In this document: positions 33,854 through 47,530 of the stretch, in pieces
Numbering within the stretch: position 1 is the stretch's first letter
Layout: the number at the start of each line of letters is the position of its first letter
Assembly (NCBI GenBank): GCA_032821775.1
Contig: JAVLRN010000020.1
Span: 124,001 to 188,000, forward strand
Reading direction: 5' to 3'
From: Sanguinoderma infundibulare
Lineage: Eukaryota > Basidiomycota > Agaricomycetes > Polyporales > Polyporaceae
Length of the DNA: 64,000 nt
Translations under genes and position numbers: made by a program
The notes under the pieces: generated by a model
The model's database searches: none
Told to the model about the DNA's origin: nothing
What the model saw: the letters and a program-made list of their open reading frames with translations, nothing else

Positions 33854-36636
33854 ATGGCAGACGGCGTTACTCAGTCGACTCAGGCTCCCACCCAAACCCA
33901 ACTAGCTTCTCAGCACCACTATGTCGAGGACACTAACTTGTGGGGCTTTCTCATTCCTTGCAATGCCAACAACCCCAACGTCGCTCGCATCAACTTCAAC
34001 AAGCTCAAGACAAAGTACACCGTCGGTCGAGCACCGCGCAACGACATCCAGTTCCCCAAGTGTTTGATCGTTAGTAAGTGGCGTGGTTTGTCTCGAGCCC
34101 AGTTATTCAATAACGGACCTGTCCAGGTAGCAAGCATTGCATCTTTCAATGGGACGGAGTCGAAGACCTATCGAAATCCGCTGTCACCGTCACAGACCTC
34201 TCCAGCAACGGCACCTTCGTGAGCGCACATCTCAGGGGTTCGATCCGGTTGATACTGATCCACCGTAGATCAACGGCGAAAGGATTTCGGAACCCGGAAA
34301 ACGTCAAACCCGTATTCTCCACGACGGCAATGAGATTGCCTTTGGCAGCTATCTCGCGCGGCCCATCGAGACCGCACACGAAGACTACCGTACGTTAGTC
34401 TACGCGGTCGTTCGGAAATACGAATTCACCACGCTTGCAGGCTTCATCTTCCGGAGGAGGATACAAGGAGCACCAGCGGATAGTCTCGACGAGTGCTATG
34501 ATATCCAACACGTCCTCGGAAAGGGATCGTTCGCGACTGTAGTCAAGGCCCTTCACAGAACAGAGGGTGAGTGGTACGCGGTGAAGATCTTCCAGAAGAA
34601 CAGGCTTCGCCAGGGACTACTCGGAGATCGGCGCGATATTCAACAGAAAGCTCTTCTCCGGGAGATCGACATTATGAAGCGTCTCCATCATCCCAATATC
34701 TGCAGGTACAAGGATGTATTCATAGAACCGAACAGCATGTGTGCGTATGGCCTCGTCTAAATCCAAGCGCTGAGTCAGTGCTGAATGCGGGGCCCTCTGT
34801 AGCTCTCGTGATGGAATACGTTAAAGGCGGCGACCTCTTGGGCTACCTCCACAAATGCGGTGCATTGCGTGCGCAACTCTTTCCGACTCATCTGGCAGAT
34901 TTATCGCCAACTGATTACCATGGCAGCGGAGCAGGAAGTCCAGTACTTCGCCTACCAGATTTGCGAGGCCCTCCACGTAATGCCTCCGTACCTCTCTATT
35001 TTTTTTGCCTCCCGCTCACCCTTTCTTACAGTATGTGCACGATATGGGTATCACGCACCGCGACCTCAAACCCGACAACATCCTGCTGACAGATGACAAG
35101 CCTCCCATCGTGAAGATCGCGGACTTTGGTCTGGCGAAGATGGTGGACAGCCATACATTCCTCCATGTGCGTTCCTTTCTGCGCCGACGTCCAACCCGCC
35201 TTGATCTCATCGCTCTTCAGACGATGTGCGGAACACCGGAATACCTCGCCCCGGAGGTCGTCAAGGGGAACGATGGCTACGACCAGGTTGTAGACAGCTG
35301 GAGCGTCGGCGTGATCGTTTTCGCATTGTATGGTTTCTGCTTAACTGATGCTCGCCCTCGCCGCCCTCGCCGATTCTCATTGACCCGCTGCTCGCTCGTT
35401 ACAGGCTCACGAGTTGCACGCCTTTTGCAGAGTTCCCGGAGGGTACCGATATCGCGACCGTGGTCGCCAACCGCAAAGTCGAGTGGACTGTCCTCCACAA
35501 GGAACCGATCAACGTCAGCGAATGCGGTCAGTATATCTCGCGCCCCGTGTCTCTTTCGAGCGTGATCTCATGGGGCGCTCCCGACAGGCGAAGACTTCAT
35601 GCGCCAGCTGATGGATTACGATCCGTCAACGCGCATGACGCTCACGGACGCGCGCGGCCATCCGTGGCTCGCAGAACAAGCGGCCATACACGCCGCGCTC
35701 GACGACCAGCCCGCGAACACCCAACCCTCCCAAGAGCAAGACGAGGAGTTGGCCAGCCTGCCCCCAGAAACCCAATTCGACTCTCAAGCGGCGTCTGCAG
35801 CACTGGACATGTCCATGCGCTCCGTGCGCTCAGTTGGCAGCGCCAGTGGCGTCGCGCTGAGCCGCATGAGCATAGCAGACGTCGGCATGGACACCCGATC
35901 CCAGGCCGCGCAAGCTCAGGCTCTCCCAGCCATTCCCGAAGGCGGCAGCGCTGCAACGCCTCCGCATGTCGCCGCGGAGGACGCAGACTCGCCGGAGATG
36001 TTCGTCTTCCCGGCAAGTCAGTGCCAGCATGACGAGGCGGGCGGAGGATCGAGTCAGGCGGGGAGCAGCCAGCTGCCGCATCCTGTGCAGCGCCGCGCGG
36101 ACGTCATACGGCGCGCGCAACACAAGGGCATCGAGCTGCCGGCCCCGTCGCAGGACATGCAGGCGCGCGCCGCTGCGGAGCTCGACGACGTCGCGACGGA
36201 CCTAGACCCAGATCCTGCCGTTCCCGCAGGCGATGTCGAGACAGGCAGCGAGAGCGGTGAAGGCGAGGGCGAGCGGCGCGCGGCGCCACTACCGCCACGG
36301 ATGGCGACAACCTCGCGCGCAAGTGGCAAGCGCAAGGCTTCAGAGATGGATTTGGATCCAGGCTCTATTCCGACAAACGCTGGGTCTGGAGAGGTCGCCG
36401 CGGACGCTTTTCGGGAAGGAGATAGCGAGGGGACGGGAGCCCGTGGTGAAACGAAGAGAGGGCGCAAAGGAGCGAAAGCGGCAGACCGCTCACCGTCCGC
36501 CAAAAAGCCGCGCACCAGTCGCGCGCGACCCGCACCGGCGACGGAAGAGGAGGAAGACGTCGTGGCTGCGTGTAGATCTGCCGCCAGGAATATATTTCGT
36601 TCATCCGAGTTTGTGGCTGTGCGCGCAGTGGGATAG
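33854..36636 (+). CDS. CHK2/Rad53/Cds1-family checkpoint kinase, copy 4
   Basis: Exons 33854-34073, 34127-34218, 34269-34740, 34803-34868, 34927-34976, 35032-35166, 35221-35327, 35405-35526 and 35588-36636 give 770 residues. Two single-base insertions relative to copy 1 both fall in introns (3 and 5, the latter in a T run), so the frame is kept. Indels confined to introns are consistent with selection on the protein, though two events prove little. It shares Asn28 and Lys69 with copy 1. The tail start differs (Leu462Gln, Phe476Leu). Confidence 0.9.
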
Positions 36637-36711
36637 CCGAGGCGTCGAGTAGAGTGTGGCCAAGTGCGGCAAGCGTCGACGGGAGTACCAAGTAGAACGG
36701 CTATGATAGGG

Positions 36712-36771
36712 CATGTTTCAGGGAATATAGCACAGTAGGAGCATGTTTTAGGGACTATAGCACAGTAGGAG
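36712..36771. repeat. 30-bp minisatellite, two units (unit 4)
   Basis: One exact and one variant unit of the 30-bp repeat after the kinase stop. Confidence 0.9.
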
Positions 36772-36781
36772 GCCTCTGTGC

Positions 36782-38882
36782 TATGGTATAGGCGTCTGAG
36801 GGACAGGAGGACATGTTTCGGGTACAAGGGCACTCAATTCGCACATCAGGGAGTTCAACGAAAACGACGTATTTCATTGGAGCTATGCTAGACATAGCAC
36901 ACCACTCGTATATACACGCTATGTACTCCCGGGAATCACCACCCAATCGACTCGTGAGGCCGCGCATTGTGCGCAGGAGAGCCTGAGGATGTTGAGATGC
37001 GCGGCCCCAGGCTGGCTCATAAACTAGCTCACCCTGGGGTGTCGCTTCCGCGGTTTTCAGTTGGGAGATTGTCAGTGGTCATGTAGGGAGGAATACCGGA
37101 AGTGGCCGACGTCGTCCATGTGCGAGCAGAGACGGTACCAAGTGTCCATACTGTGAATGTTCGACATTCGCACCCGAAGGCCTGACAATTCGAATCGACT
37201 TCAGCGCACCGCACGAGACTCGTTCGAGGACGTACCATGTTCGGATACTCTGCAAGCAAACAGCGCAGTACAATTCTGTTCCGGGCGGACGCGGTACCAA
37301 GATGCGTGCCCAAAGCTACGAATGTTCTGTTGACAGGCCGCGGTAAGTGTTCGCGACGACGTGCTCCGAAGCGATCCGAAGAACAACGTACCAAGCGTGT
37401 CCTTGATGGGATCTCGCCCTCGACACGAGGACTCCAACGATGCTGGGTGGCCTTTGCGAGCTCTGTACAGCACTCGCGCGCCTCTGCTCATTGCTTCCCT
37501 GCTGTGCATCTCTTTTGTCGTGCGTGCACTGATTTCCTGCTTTCATTTTAGTTCTGTTCAGCGCGCATGCCCAGAAATACGTCAGCTGCAGTACCAAACC
37601 AGCTCAAATGATAATGTACCAAGCTCGCTCCCTCGGTTTTCAGTTTGGAAATGTTGAGAAATGGGATCGCGCGCGAATGGTGCTGTGTGGAGGAATACCG
37701 GAAGTGGCCGACATCGTCCATGGGCGAGTGGAGATCGTCGTTCTGCGAAGGTTTGAGGAGAATCACACGAGCGAGAACGTACCATGTTCAGATACTCTGT
37801 CATGCACTTCCCAATGAGCGGAGGCGGTACCAAGATGCGTGAATGTTCTGTTGACAGACTCGAGTAAGCATCGTGAACACGCGCTCACACGCGATCGGAA
37901 GAACAACTTACCAAGAGTGCACTTGGTGCGATTGCTCGCTCGAAATGCGATGATGATGGCCATCTCGCCTGCCCCTGTGCATGTCTTCCCGGACTTGTCT
38001 GCGTGGTTGAGGCCGAGCACATCCTCTGGTGCGAGCTTGTGATCATAGATCGGATCCTCTGGAAAACAACGATGATGAGCGTCCATCTCGACGTGAGTTT
38101 GATCACGAGGTTGATCCACTAACCGTCTTCGATGCACGACGGCTGCTTGAAGGTCGCGACCTGGATCAATGTAGTCAAGTCCTTCTCCAACACGCCTATT
38201 CATGATTGCCGCGGTAAGCATCCGCAATAACGCGCTCCAAAGCGATCCGAAGAACAACGTACCAAGTCGTGTCCTTGATGGGATCGCGCCCTGGACATGA
38301 GGACCCAGTCGATGCTGGCTGGCCTTTGCGAGCTCTGTACAGCACTCGCGCGCCTCCGCTCGTTGCTTCCCTGCTGTGCATCTCTTTCCTCGTGCGTGCA
38401 CCGTTTTCCCGCTTTCGGTCAGTGCATGGTGCGGGACTTGAATGCGACAGAAGTGAGAATGTACCATATCCAGGTACTCCCAAGCAAATGGCGCAGTACC
38501 ACACGAGCTCCTTGATGGAGTTCCGGGCGGACGCGGTATCAAGTTGCACACCAAGAAGAGCTACGAAAGTCTTGTTAACAGACCGTGATAAGTGTTCGCC
38601 ACACTAACAGAAGAATGGGGTACCAAGCATGTACTTGACGCCATCACACCCCGGTCGACGCCCGTCGAGATATTACAATCCCCGAGAAGCGCGAACATCC
38701 AGATGACGTACGTACCAAGTTGCGCATGCGCGCGCCGAGAGTCGTGCTGACTCAGACTGGATGCTTGTTAACTCGTTGATCACCGTACCAAACAGGCCTA
38801 ATGGATTACGTACCAAATAACTTATGCCGGGGGACACCCTATTGTTCTATAGCTTGCTCGATGAGTAGTCCGCATGCCTAGG
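36782..38882. repeat. Degenerate sub-repeat region, unit 4
   Basis: Same block order as unit 1 at an offset of 32,222, and apparently identical to unit 2. The 263-codon minus-strand open frame is at 37763-38554. Confidence 0.7.
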
Positions 38883-38903
38883 ATGTAGAACAAGAACACG
38901 TAC

Positions 38904-39788
38904 GAAACCGGGCACGAGATTCAGAGCGAGGTCCACGCCGCCAACATAAGGTTCCCCAGGCTGTGTGGCGCAGCGTCAATCAGCACATGTCGAGGATTGC
39001 AGGCAAGACGGTACATACCGCGGCAGGGTGCGTCAAGGGGTGCAAGTTATACTCGAAGAGGGGGTCAATGGGGGCTCCTCTTCCGGCGCGCCCTCGTAGC
39101 GCAGAATAGCAGAGTTGATCCCGTTTGCAAAACCAAGCGCACTGGTGTCCAACATGGTGTTCGGGAGAGCGCGGATCGACTAGTTCTTGAGCTCCGGGTT
39201 CGCTTCCAGCTGCCGGAATCCAGGCGAAAAGTGAGCCCCAAATGAAGCCTGGAGATAGACGATGCGAGCTCACAACGAACGAGTACCGCTGAGCCGCGAG
39301 AATCTGGATCTCATAGATAGTGAGCGGGACGGTGTTCTGGCCGTCAGCCTCGATGATGGTCATGGAGTGCCCGGCAATCGAGAATTTGTAGTTGGGATCG
39401 CAGGAGATACTGACGAGGCGGAACCGGTAGCTGGAGAGAATATGGCCCATGATCAGATGATTTGGGGACCGGAAGATCAAGAAATGACACACACCGCGTT
39501 CCTTGCGTCACCCGGATGACTGCCAGCTCCGACGTCGGGTTCTCCCACCAGCGTCCCATGCCGTTGATCAGGTTGGAGTCCGGCTTCCTGCAGGTCGCGC
39601 TAGTGTCAAAATGTGCTCGTGAACGCTGAAGACATAACACTGACGGCGAAAGATGCGTAGGCCGCGACGGTGACATGGTACCAGTCCGCGAGCGTAATGA
39701 CGAATGGTGAGCATATCGCGAACGTCGAGGCAGTACCAGCTGCATACCGTGGTCGAATAAGGCGACCGAATGCAGAGACCGTCGTCAC
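38904..39788 (-). pseudogene. Laccase relic, unit 4
   Basis: Apparently identical to the unit 2 relic, including MTIIEADG, the PGEPYVGGVDLALN block, the TAG in the NYWIRA motif and the frameshift. Confidence 0.85.
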
Positions 39789-41290
39789 ACTGCAGTAGTC
39801 ATAATCGATGGCCGTCGCGAAGGAAGGCATGAATGGGGAGCAGGGGGAAGGGCACCATGATGAATGTCGAGGAGATGGGGCGGGGATGGACAAAAGGACG
39901 GGTGTCGAGACGCCAAAGGGATCCAAGTCCCCGTTCACGACCGACACTGGCCAAAGCAGCACAAACAGTTGTCTAAGCCCTGTCGCTTAGCCATCTTGCG
40001 ACATCTATTTGTTGAGTCAGCACATCCCCAATCAATTACCCGCGAATGCGGTTCATCCGGTGCTGCGCGTGCTCACGTACCTGAGAATTCATGGCCGCTG
40101 CTGGAGCGTTGCCACTGTTACGGCCAGTCCAATCCACGGACGTACGTTCCAGGTACCTCGAACACTGGGAGCAGCACTATAACAGCACGATTACGCATAG
40201 AATCCATATGCCACATAGGGCTGAGGATGGACTCGCGTACTTGACACCAATGCGCGCCGACCGTCGCAGCTGGCCTAAACCAGGCACTGTTTCGGACAGG
40301 GATGTCAATGTCGCAGAGGCGGCTTCCGCGGGCTTCTGTTTTCCCCGCATGCGCGAGGACACGGGAGGCTCGGCGATGGACATGGACGACATGGATTTGA
40401 TGAGCTCTTCTGTTGGATCGTTAGACGGCGCTGCTCACGAGCGGGCTTCGCGGATGGCTTGTCGGCTGAGACGCGGCTGCATCCACAGAGTTGTTCCAGG
40501 TTGGCACGCGCACAGGGCTACGCAGCGGCGGACAGGGGGAGCGGCCCTCGGAGGTGTCTGGAAGGTGCGATCCAAGGATGATTGGCGGCCTGCGTGACCG
40601 ACATTCTCTTTTCGGGACTCGTCGCACGGCCTACTCATCCGGGATCCTGAAAGTACACAGTCTACAGTCAGCAATCAGCGAGACCTGGCCAATCCCCAGG
40701 ACGCATCATTCCAGAAGAATTCCAATCCGCGGTATGGCGTCATGGAGACGATCACGGTTAGACGCAAATCAGTCACAATGCATCCATCTGTTACTGACAG
40801 CGACTTTGTGCAGTCTTCTTTGCCCGCAGGCGGCGCCCAGTGTATCGGAAAGCACATGATTACATACCAATTGCACAGATCTTGGTGGATGCGGAGAATT
40901 TGTTTGCACAATGCGGAATGGTTGGGAGAACCGAGCAGATCAAGCGGCGGAGGATGCGAGGATGGTGCGTACGGGACGAGGACTAGCTGGAGCGGAGGAC
41001 GCGAAATGTTAGGAAACGCAAACTGCGGCAGTACCGGAGATCAACACCGAAGATTCCAGGCGGGTCTCGCGTATCGCAACGTCCGTCTCGCTCGGACGCC
41101 GAGGTCGTAGATTCCAATGTGCGATGACCGTCCCTTGACGACGGTGGGGGAACGCCGAGTCGTAGCAGATCAAGATGTCAATATGAAGGTTCCGAACATG
41201 CGGACGCGAGGCCGACCATCGCGTGTGTCGTCAGGAACGTTGTGGATCCTCTGAGCGGTTGTGCAGCCTCGAAACAGGGAACCGGCTCCC

Positions 41291-41416
41291 GAGATCTGCG
41301 ATATTGATTGGGCTCGCGGGCCTGCAGACGTCACAGACCGTGAGATCCTCCGCATACATACTAAGAACATGAAGCTCGCTGATTCGAGCTGGCTCACCGC
41401 GTCTGGGTACTCAGCA
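41291..41416 (+). pseudogene. Cdc48/p97 fragment, unit 4
   Basis: Same signature (41342-41383) and truncation, identical to unit 2. Unrecognised spacer lies on both sides (39789-41290 and 41417-43319). Confidence 0.8.
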
Positions 41417-43319
41417 CGTCGGAACCGCACGCTCGCCAGGTCGTGCTGGTGGCGCGTTCCGTCCCGTCCCGTCCGTTCCGATCGTTCGACGTCGTCTGTG
41501 GCTCGGTGGTGTGCACTGTGGGCACGAGCGGGCGCCGAAGAAGACCTGAGAACCTCGGTTTGGACCAGGGGGATGGCTGCGGCGGCCAACGTACATCAAA
41601 AGCACTAGATGGGACAATAATTCGCGACCATTCATAACGACCGCAGTCTTCGCATGTGGGCCGTAATTTTTGCGCTTCCATAGGGCCGCACGCGGTGCCT
41701 CGCGACCGCACAAGACGACGTGACCGGGCTGCAGGGGCTGGATGTTTCGAGTGCCTAGTGGGTGGGTGCATTGTGCGCTCGCGGAGCCACGATGAAGATA
41801 AGACATGTTCTATGTATTCTGCCCGGACGAACGCAACAACCTGTGTGATAAATACGATCATCCAGGATCCACGACGACAGGCAAAGGGCGGATTGGGGAC
41901 AACGGTCGACCATTGAAAATCGAGGAGTGAGGCGAGGCAGGGGACAGGGACGTGAGCCGTGGATGCGATGATGCGCGACCATACGTTCGCGCTTAGAATG
42001 GGGGGTTGACGACGGCGATTCGATTGATGGAATTGGCTCGAGCCTCCGAGCACCGGCGGCGTCTGCTCCACTTGATACCGCTTCGAGTGCGGATCGCGAC
42101 GAGAACGCGGCCTGGAGGCGGGCATGTCGGCGCCATGTGGGTTGATTTCGCAGCGGAGCAACAGCCTCCCCTGAAGAAACGCAGTATTAAAGACCTGTTG
42201 AGAAGACGAAGACGACCCATTCCTCACTGGTGTTGCACCCGCCCGCCCCGCCTCATGCCGTCTCCTCTTCCGGATTTGCTGACAATGATTTTACTCGCTC
42301 ACTCACTCCTCGTCCCACCTCGAATGTACGTGTCCGCCACGATCTTGTTGTCGAGGTCGTAGTGCTAACGATGTTGTACCCAGCGCCGCGTGCTCGCCCT
42401 GAACCGGTCCGATACGTGGTAGAGGTATGTTAGCCATTGCACAACAGCGTGTTAGCGATCAACTGACCTGCATTTCTGTTCGTAGACGGCGCGCGTCCGG
42501 GAAACTAGTAGCGCCGCGCCGCGCTCTTCCCAGTCTTGAAGCCCTCATGCTCTTGCCCTCACCCCACGTCTTTTCCTTGCACACTCGCCACTCCGTCGAA
42601 CCTTGAAACCCGTTATCGAAGCATCCGCCGCAACTAAGCCTTCGACATATGGCGTCTGTGCATGGCATCCGCGTCGGTCTCTAACTCGTCCTGGTACGTC
42701 TCATGAGCTGAACAACCCAACTCGGGCAACGCTCACCATGACCATGTTGGACAGGGCCCGCTCCGCAGTGGCTCTTCTCCGCCGTCCTACTGGGGCTGAC
42801 GGGCACCCCTGCGCGAGCTTCTTCGGTACGTCGTCGTCCCTTCTGTTGGTCTGGTCAGTGGTTGGTGTTGTGTTGACGGTCTCCGTGTCCGCATTGTGCG
42901 CAGGGCCGAACAACCGGAAGGAGCGTCGGTGGCGCTTTTGGTGAGCGAAGATGAGAGGGGGGCGGGGGGGCTGCCGTTGCGCACCCTGTATAGTTTGTTC
43001 TCCGGTCTCCGGCGTTAGATCCCGAGGATCTGGACTTTGATCAGACCGTCTCGTATTGTACTTGCGCACTTGTCCTGTAATACACACCTCTGGCGACCGG
43101 TGGGGCAGGACGAACGGGGACGGAGGGCGGCGGGTGGTGCTGGCGCGAGTGGGCATGGAGTTCGCGTTCGGGCGTAGAATGGCGTTCGTTATTGGGGGAG
43201 GGGAATCCAGAGACGTCCATGAGCTGAGAAGTAGTACGGAAGTTAGCGAGCAACGGCTGCACGCGCATCGGACAGTGATCAGCGTCAGAACAGGCACAGT
43301 GAGCAAAGGGCGTGCTCAC

Positions 43320-43711
43320 CTCGAACACGTCCAGGACATTGTCGAGCTCTAAGCGAGAGAGGACGATGGTGAAGACGATGTACCAGTTGATGATGTACGT
43401 TATCTGTCGCGCATCTGGCGCGGAGGTCTTGAAGAATGTCTTGACATGTTCGCCGGTTGGGTGTGATGTCGTCGCATTCGAGACCCTGGTTCGGCGACTG
43501 AAGACGATGGATAGAGCACGTCGACGGTCTGCACGGCGGTTGCATAGTATGTGAACACTAGCGTCGGGTTCCAGACGACGGCGTGGTCAGCCAAGGCCTA
43601 TGCCTCCCGACGCCCTGGGATGGACATGAGGTACTTGAGCTCGAGGATGTCCGCGAGGTGGCGGCGTTCGCAGCCGGTTGCGGTTAGGACGTAGGAGGCG
43701 GGGGACGGCAT
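43320..43711 (-). pseudogene. Longer relic of the unidentified gene, unit 4
   Basis: Identical to the unit 2 version, including the 170-bp piece (43348-43517) with the membrane-like ITYIINWYIVFTIVLSRLEL stretch. Confidence 0.4.
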
Positions 43712-44604
43712 AAGGTGGGGATGGGCAGCGTCAGCAGGCAGAGGACGACCGGTAGAAAAGACGGCGGAGAGGTTAGGGCCCGGACGGAGTCGGCTAGAAC
43801 GTTGTAGATCGGTTTATGCTGGTGATGGAGCGGATATATGCGCGGCGTCGAGCCGTGCACGGGAGTCGAGTCGAGCAGAGAACACGGAGACGGGACAAAG
43901 CGATTCAGAGAGCGGTCGGGGACGGCATTGCGAGGGCGATCGAGTGGCACGACGCGTCCGACACCAACTGCGAGCGAGAGCGAGGTCGGAGGAAGACAGG
44001 TGAGAGACACGGTCGGGGAGAGACTCGGAGAAGACGCGGACTCGAGATGGGCACAGATCGCGTCGCGCGCTGTGGCTGTGCAGATGGTGAGACTGTGCAG
44101 AGAGCCTGAGCCCGAAGTTTTTGGACGCGGATAGAACAGATCGTCGTCGTCGAGTGAAACCACCAATGATTTACACATGTTATGTTTGAAAAAAATCTTG
44201 ATTTTGCAGGTCAAACATCGAAGGCTTCGCCCAGATTATTTTGGATTCCCCTTCCTCCGTCGTCGGTGGATCAGGCCCCGCTGAACTCCGCCAGAACCTA
44301 TTAGGCGGAAAGGGGAGGGTGTGCTCGAATTCGAACATCGCGTAACACAGGGCTGTGCATGGATTCTTGCCAAACCACGAGTACACCTCTCCTAGGACAT
44401 CATCGCTCTCTATTGCTCTTCCTCGCTCGCCCATTCTGGCTGGCATTGTTCTTTTGAGACTCCGTCGTGCCACGCGGCTCGGCAAAGAAGCTGTCTGTTA
44501 GCTGCCTGTCAACGCCTCTCCCTCTCTCTTTCTGCAACGCCACTCGCTCGACTGACCTGCTTCTCCCTCGGAGACTTCTACAACACTTCCATTCCCATAG
44601 AGTG

Positions 44605-47385
44605 ATGGCAGACGGCGTTACTCAGTCGACTCAGGCTCCCACCCAAACCCAACTAGCATCTCAGCACCACTATGTCGAGGACACTAGCTTGTGGGGCTTT
44701 CTCATTCCTTGCAATGCCAACAACCCCAACGTCGCTCGCATCAACTTCAACAAGCTCAAGACAAAGTACACCGTCGGTCGAGCACCGCGCAACGACATCC
44801 AGTTCCCCAACTGTTTGATCGTTAGTAAGTGGCGTGGTTTGTCTCGAGCCCAGTTATTCAATAACGGACCTGTCCAGGTAGCAAGCATTGCATCTTTCAA
44901 TGGGATGGAGTCGAAGACCTATCGAAATCCGCTGTCACCGTGACAGACCTCTCCAGCAACGGCACCTTCGTGAGCGCACATCTCAGGGGTTCGATCCGGT
45001 TGATACTGATCCACCGTAGATCAACGGCGAAAGGATTTCGGAACCCGGAAAACGTCAAACTCGCATTCTCCACGACGGCAATGAGATTTCCTTTGGCAGC
45101 TATCTCGCGCGGCCCATCGAGACCGCACACGAAGACTACCGTACGTTAGTCTACGAGGTCGTTCAGAAATACGAATTCACCACACTTGCAGGCTTCATCT
45201 TCCGGAGGAGGATACAAGGAGCACCAGCGGATAGTCTGGACGAGTGCTATGATATCCAACACGTCCTCGGAAAGGGGTCGTTCGCGACTGTAGTCAAGGC
45301 CCTTCACAGAACAGAGGGTGAGTGGTACGCGGTGAAGATCTTCCAGAAGAACAGGCTTCGCCAGGGACTACTCGGAGATCGGCGCGATATTCAACAGAAA
45401 GCTCTTCTCCGGGAGATCGACATTATGAAGCGTCTCCATCATCCCAATATCTGCAGGTACAAGGATGTATTCATAGAACCGAACAGCATGTGTGCGTATG
45501 GCCTCGTCTGAATCCAAGCGCTGAGTCAGTGCTGAATGCTGGGCCTCTGTAGCTCTGGTGATGGAATACGTTAAAGGCGGCGACCTCTTGGGCTACCTCC
45601 ACAAATGCGGTGCATTGCGTGCGCAACTCTTTCCGACTCATCTGGCAGATTTATCGCCAACTGATTACCGTGGCAGCGGAGCAGGAAGTCCAGTACTTCG
45701 CCTACCAGATTTGCGAGGCCCTCCACGTAATGCCTCCGTACCTCTCTATTTTTCTGCCTCCCGCTCACCCTTTCTTACAGTATGTGCACGATATGGGCAT
45801 CACGCACCGCGACCTCAAACCCGACAACATCCTGCTGACGGATGACAAGCCTCCCATCGTGAAGATCGCGGACTTTGGTCTGGCGAAGATGGTGGACAGC
45901 CATACATTCCTCCATGTGCGTTCCTTTCTGCGCCGACGTCCAACCCGCCTTGATCTCATCGCTCTTCAGACGATGTGCGGAACACCGGAATACCTCGCCC
46001 CGGAGGTCGTCAAGGGGAACGATGGCTACGACCAGGTTGTAGACAGCTGGAGCGTCGGCGTGATCGTTTTCGCATTGTATGGTTTCTGCTTAACTGATGC
46101 TCGCCCTCGCCGCCCTCGCCGATTCTCATTGACCCGCTGCTCGCTCGTTACAGGCTCACGAGTTGCACGCCTTTTGTAGAGTTCCCGGAGGGTACCGATA
46201 TCGCGACCGTGGTCGCCAACCGCAAAGTCGAGTGGACTGTCCTCCACAAGGAACCGATCAACGTCAGCGAATGCGGTCAGTATATCTCGCGCCCCGTGTC
46301 TCTTTCGGGCGTGATCTCATGGGGCGCTCCCGACAGGCGAAGACTTCATGCGCCAGCTGATGGACTACGATCCGTCAACGCGCATGACGCTCACGGACGC
46401 GCGCGGCCATCCGTGGCTCGCAGAACAAGCGGCCATACACGCCGCGCCCGACGACCCGCCCGCGAACACCCAACCCTCCCAAGAGCAAGACGAGGAGTTC
46501 GCCAGCCTGCCCCCAGAAACCCAATTCGACTCCCAAGCGGCGTCTGCAGCACTGGACATGTCCATGCGCTCCGTGCGCTCAGTTGGCAGCGCCAGTGGCG
46601 TCGCGCTGAGCCGCATGAGCATAGCAGACATCGGCATGGACACCCGATCCCAGGCCGCGCAAGCTCAGGCTCTCCCAGCCATTCCCGAAGGCGGCAGCGC
46701 TGCAACGCCTCCGCATGTCGCCGCGGAGGACGCAGACTCGCCGGAGATGTTCGTCTTTCCGGCAAGCCAGTACGAGCATGACGAGGCGGGCGGAGGATCG
46801 AGTCAGGCGGGGAGCAGCCAGCTGCCGCATCCTGTGCAGCGCCGCGCGGACGTCATACGGCGCGCGCAACACAAGGGCATCGAGCTGCCGGCCCCGTCGC
46901 AGGACATGCAGGCGCGCGCCGCTGCGGAGCTCGACGACGTCGCGACGGACCTAGACCCAGATCCTGCCGTTCCCGCAGGCGATGTCGAGACAGGCAGCGA
47001 GAGCGGTGAAGGCGAGGGCGAGCGGCGCGCGGCGCCACTACCGCCACGGATGGCGACAACCTCGCGCGCAAGTGGCAAGCGCAAGGCTTCAGAGATGGAT
47101 TTGGATCCAGGCTCTATTCCGACAAACGCTGGGTCTGGAGAGGTCGCCGCGGACGCTTTTCGGGAAGGAGATAGCGAGGGGACGGGAGCCCGTGGTGAAA
47201 CGAAGAGAGGGCGCAAAGGAGCGAAAGCGGCAGACCGCTCACCGTCCGCCAAAAAGCCGCGCACCAGTCGCGCGCGACCCGCACCGGCGACGGAAGAGGA
47301 GGAAGACGTCGTGGCTGCGTGTAGATCTGCCGCCAGGAATATATTTCGTTCATCCGAGTTTGTGGCTGTGCGCGCAGTGGGATAG
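44605..47385 (+). CDS. CHK2/Rad53/Cds1-family checkpoint kinase, copy 5
   Basis: Exons 44605-44824, 44878-44969, 45020-45491, 45553-45618, 45677-45726, 45781-45915, 45970-46076, 46154-46275 and 46337-47385 give 770 residues with an open frame. Introns, exons and flanks appear identical to copy 3, including the subtype changes Ala128Ser, Ala150Glu, Arg153Gln and Ala389Val. This indicates very recent duplication or conversion, or an assembly duplication. Confidence 0.9.
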
Positions 47386-47460
47386 CCGAGGCGTCGAGTA
47401 GAGTGTGGCCAAGTGCGGCAAGCGTCGACGGGAGTACCAAGTAGAACGGCTATGATAGGG

Positions 47461-47520
47461 CATGTTTCAGGGAATATAGCACAGTAGGAGCATGTTTTAG
47501 GGACTATAGCACAGTAGGAG
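47461..47520. repeat. 30-bp minisatellite, two units (unit 5)
   Basis: One exact and one variant unit of the 30-bp repeat after the kinase stop. Confidence 0.9.
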
Positions 47521-47530
47521 GCCTCTGTGC

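Larger units (their letters stand above)
33318..44070 (+). repeat. Tandem repeat unit 4 (about 10.75 kb)
   Basis: Fourth unit. The kinase and leader are private to this unit, but from about 36,170 onwards it matches unit 2 at an offset of 21,482. Confidence 0.95.
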
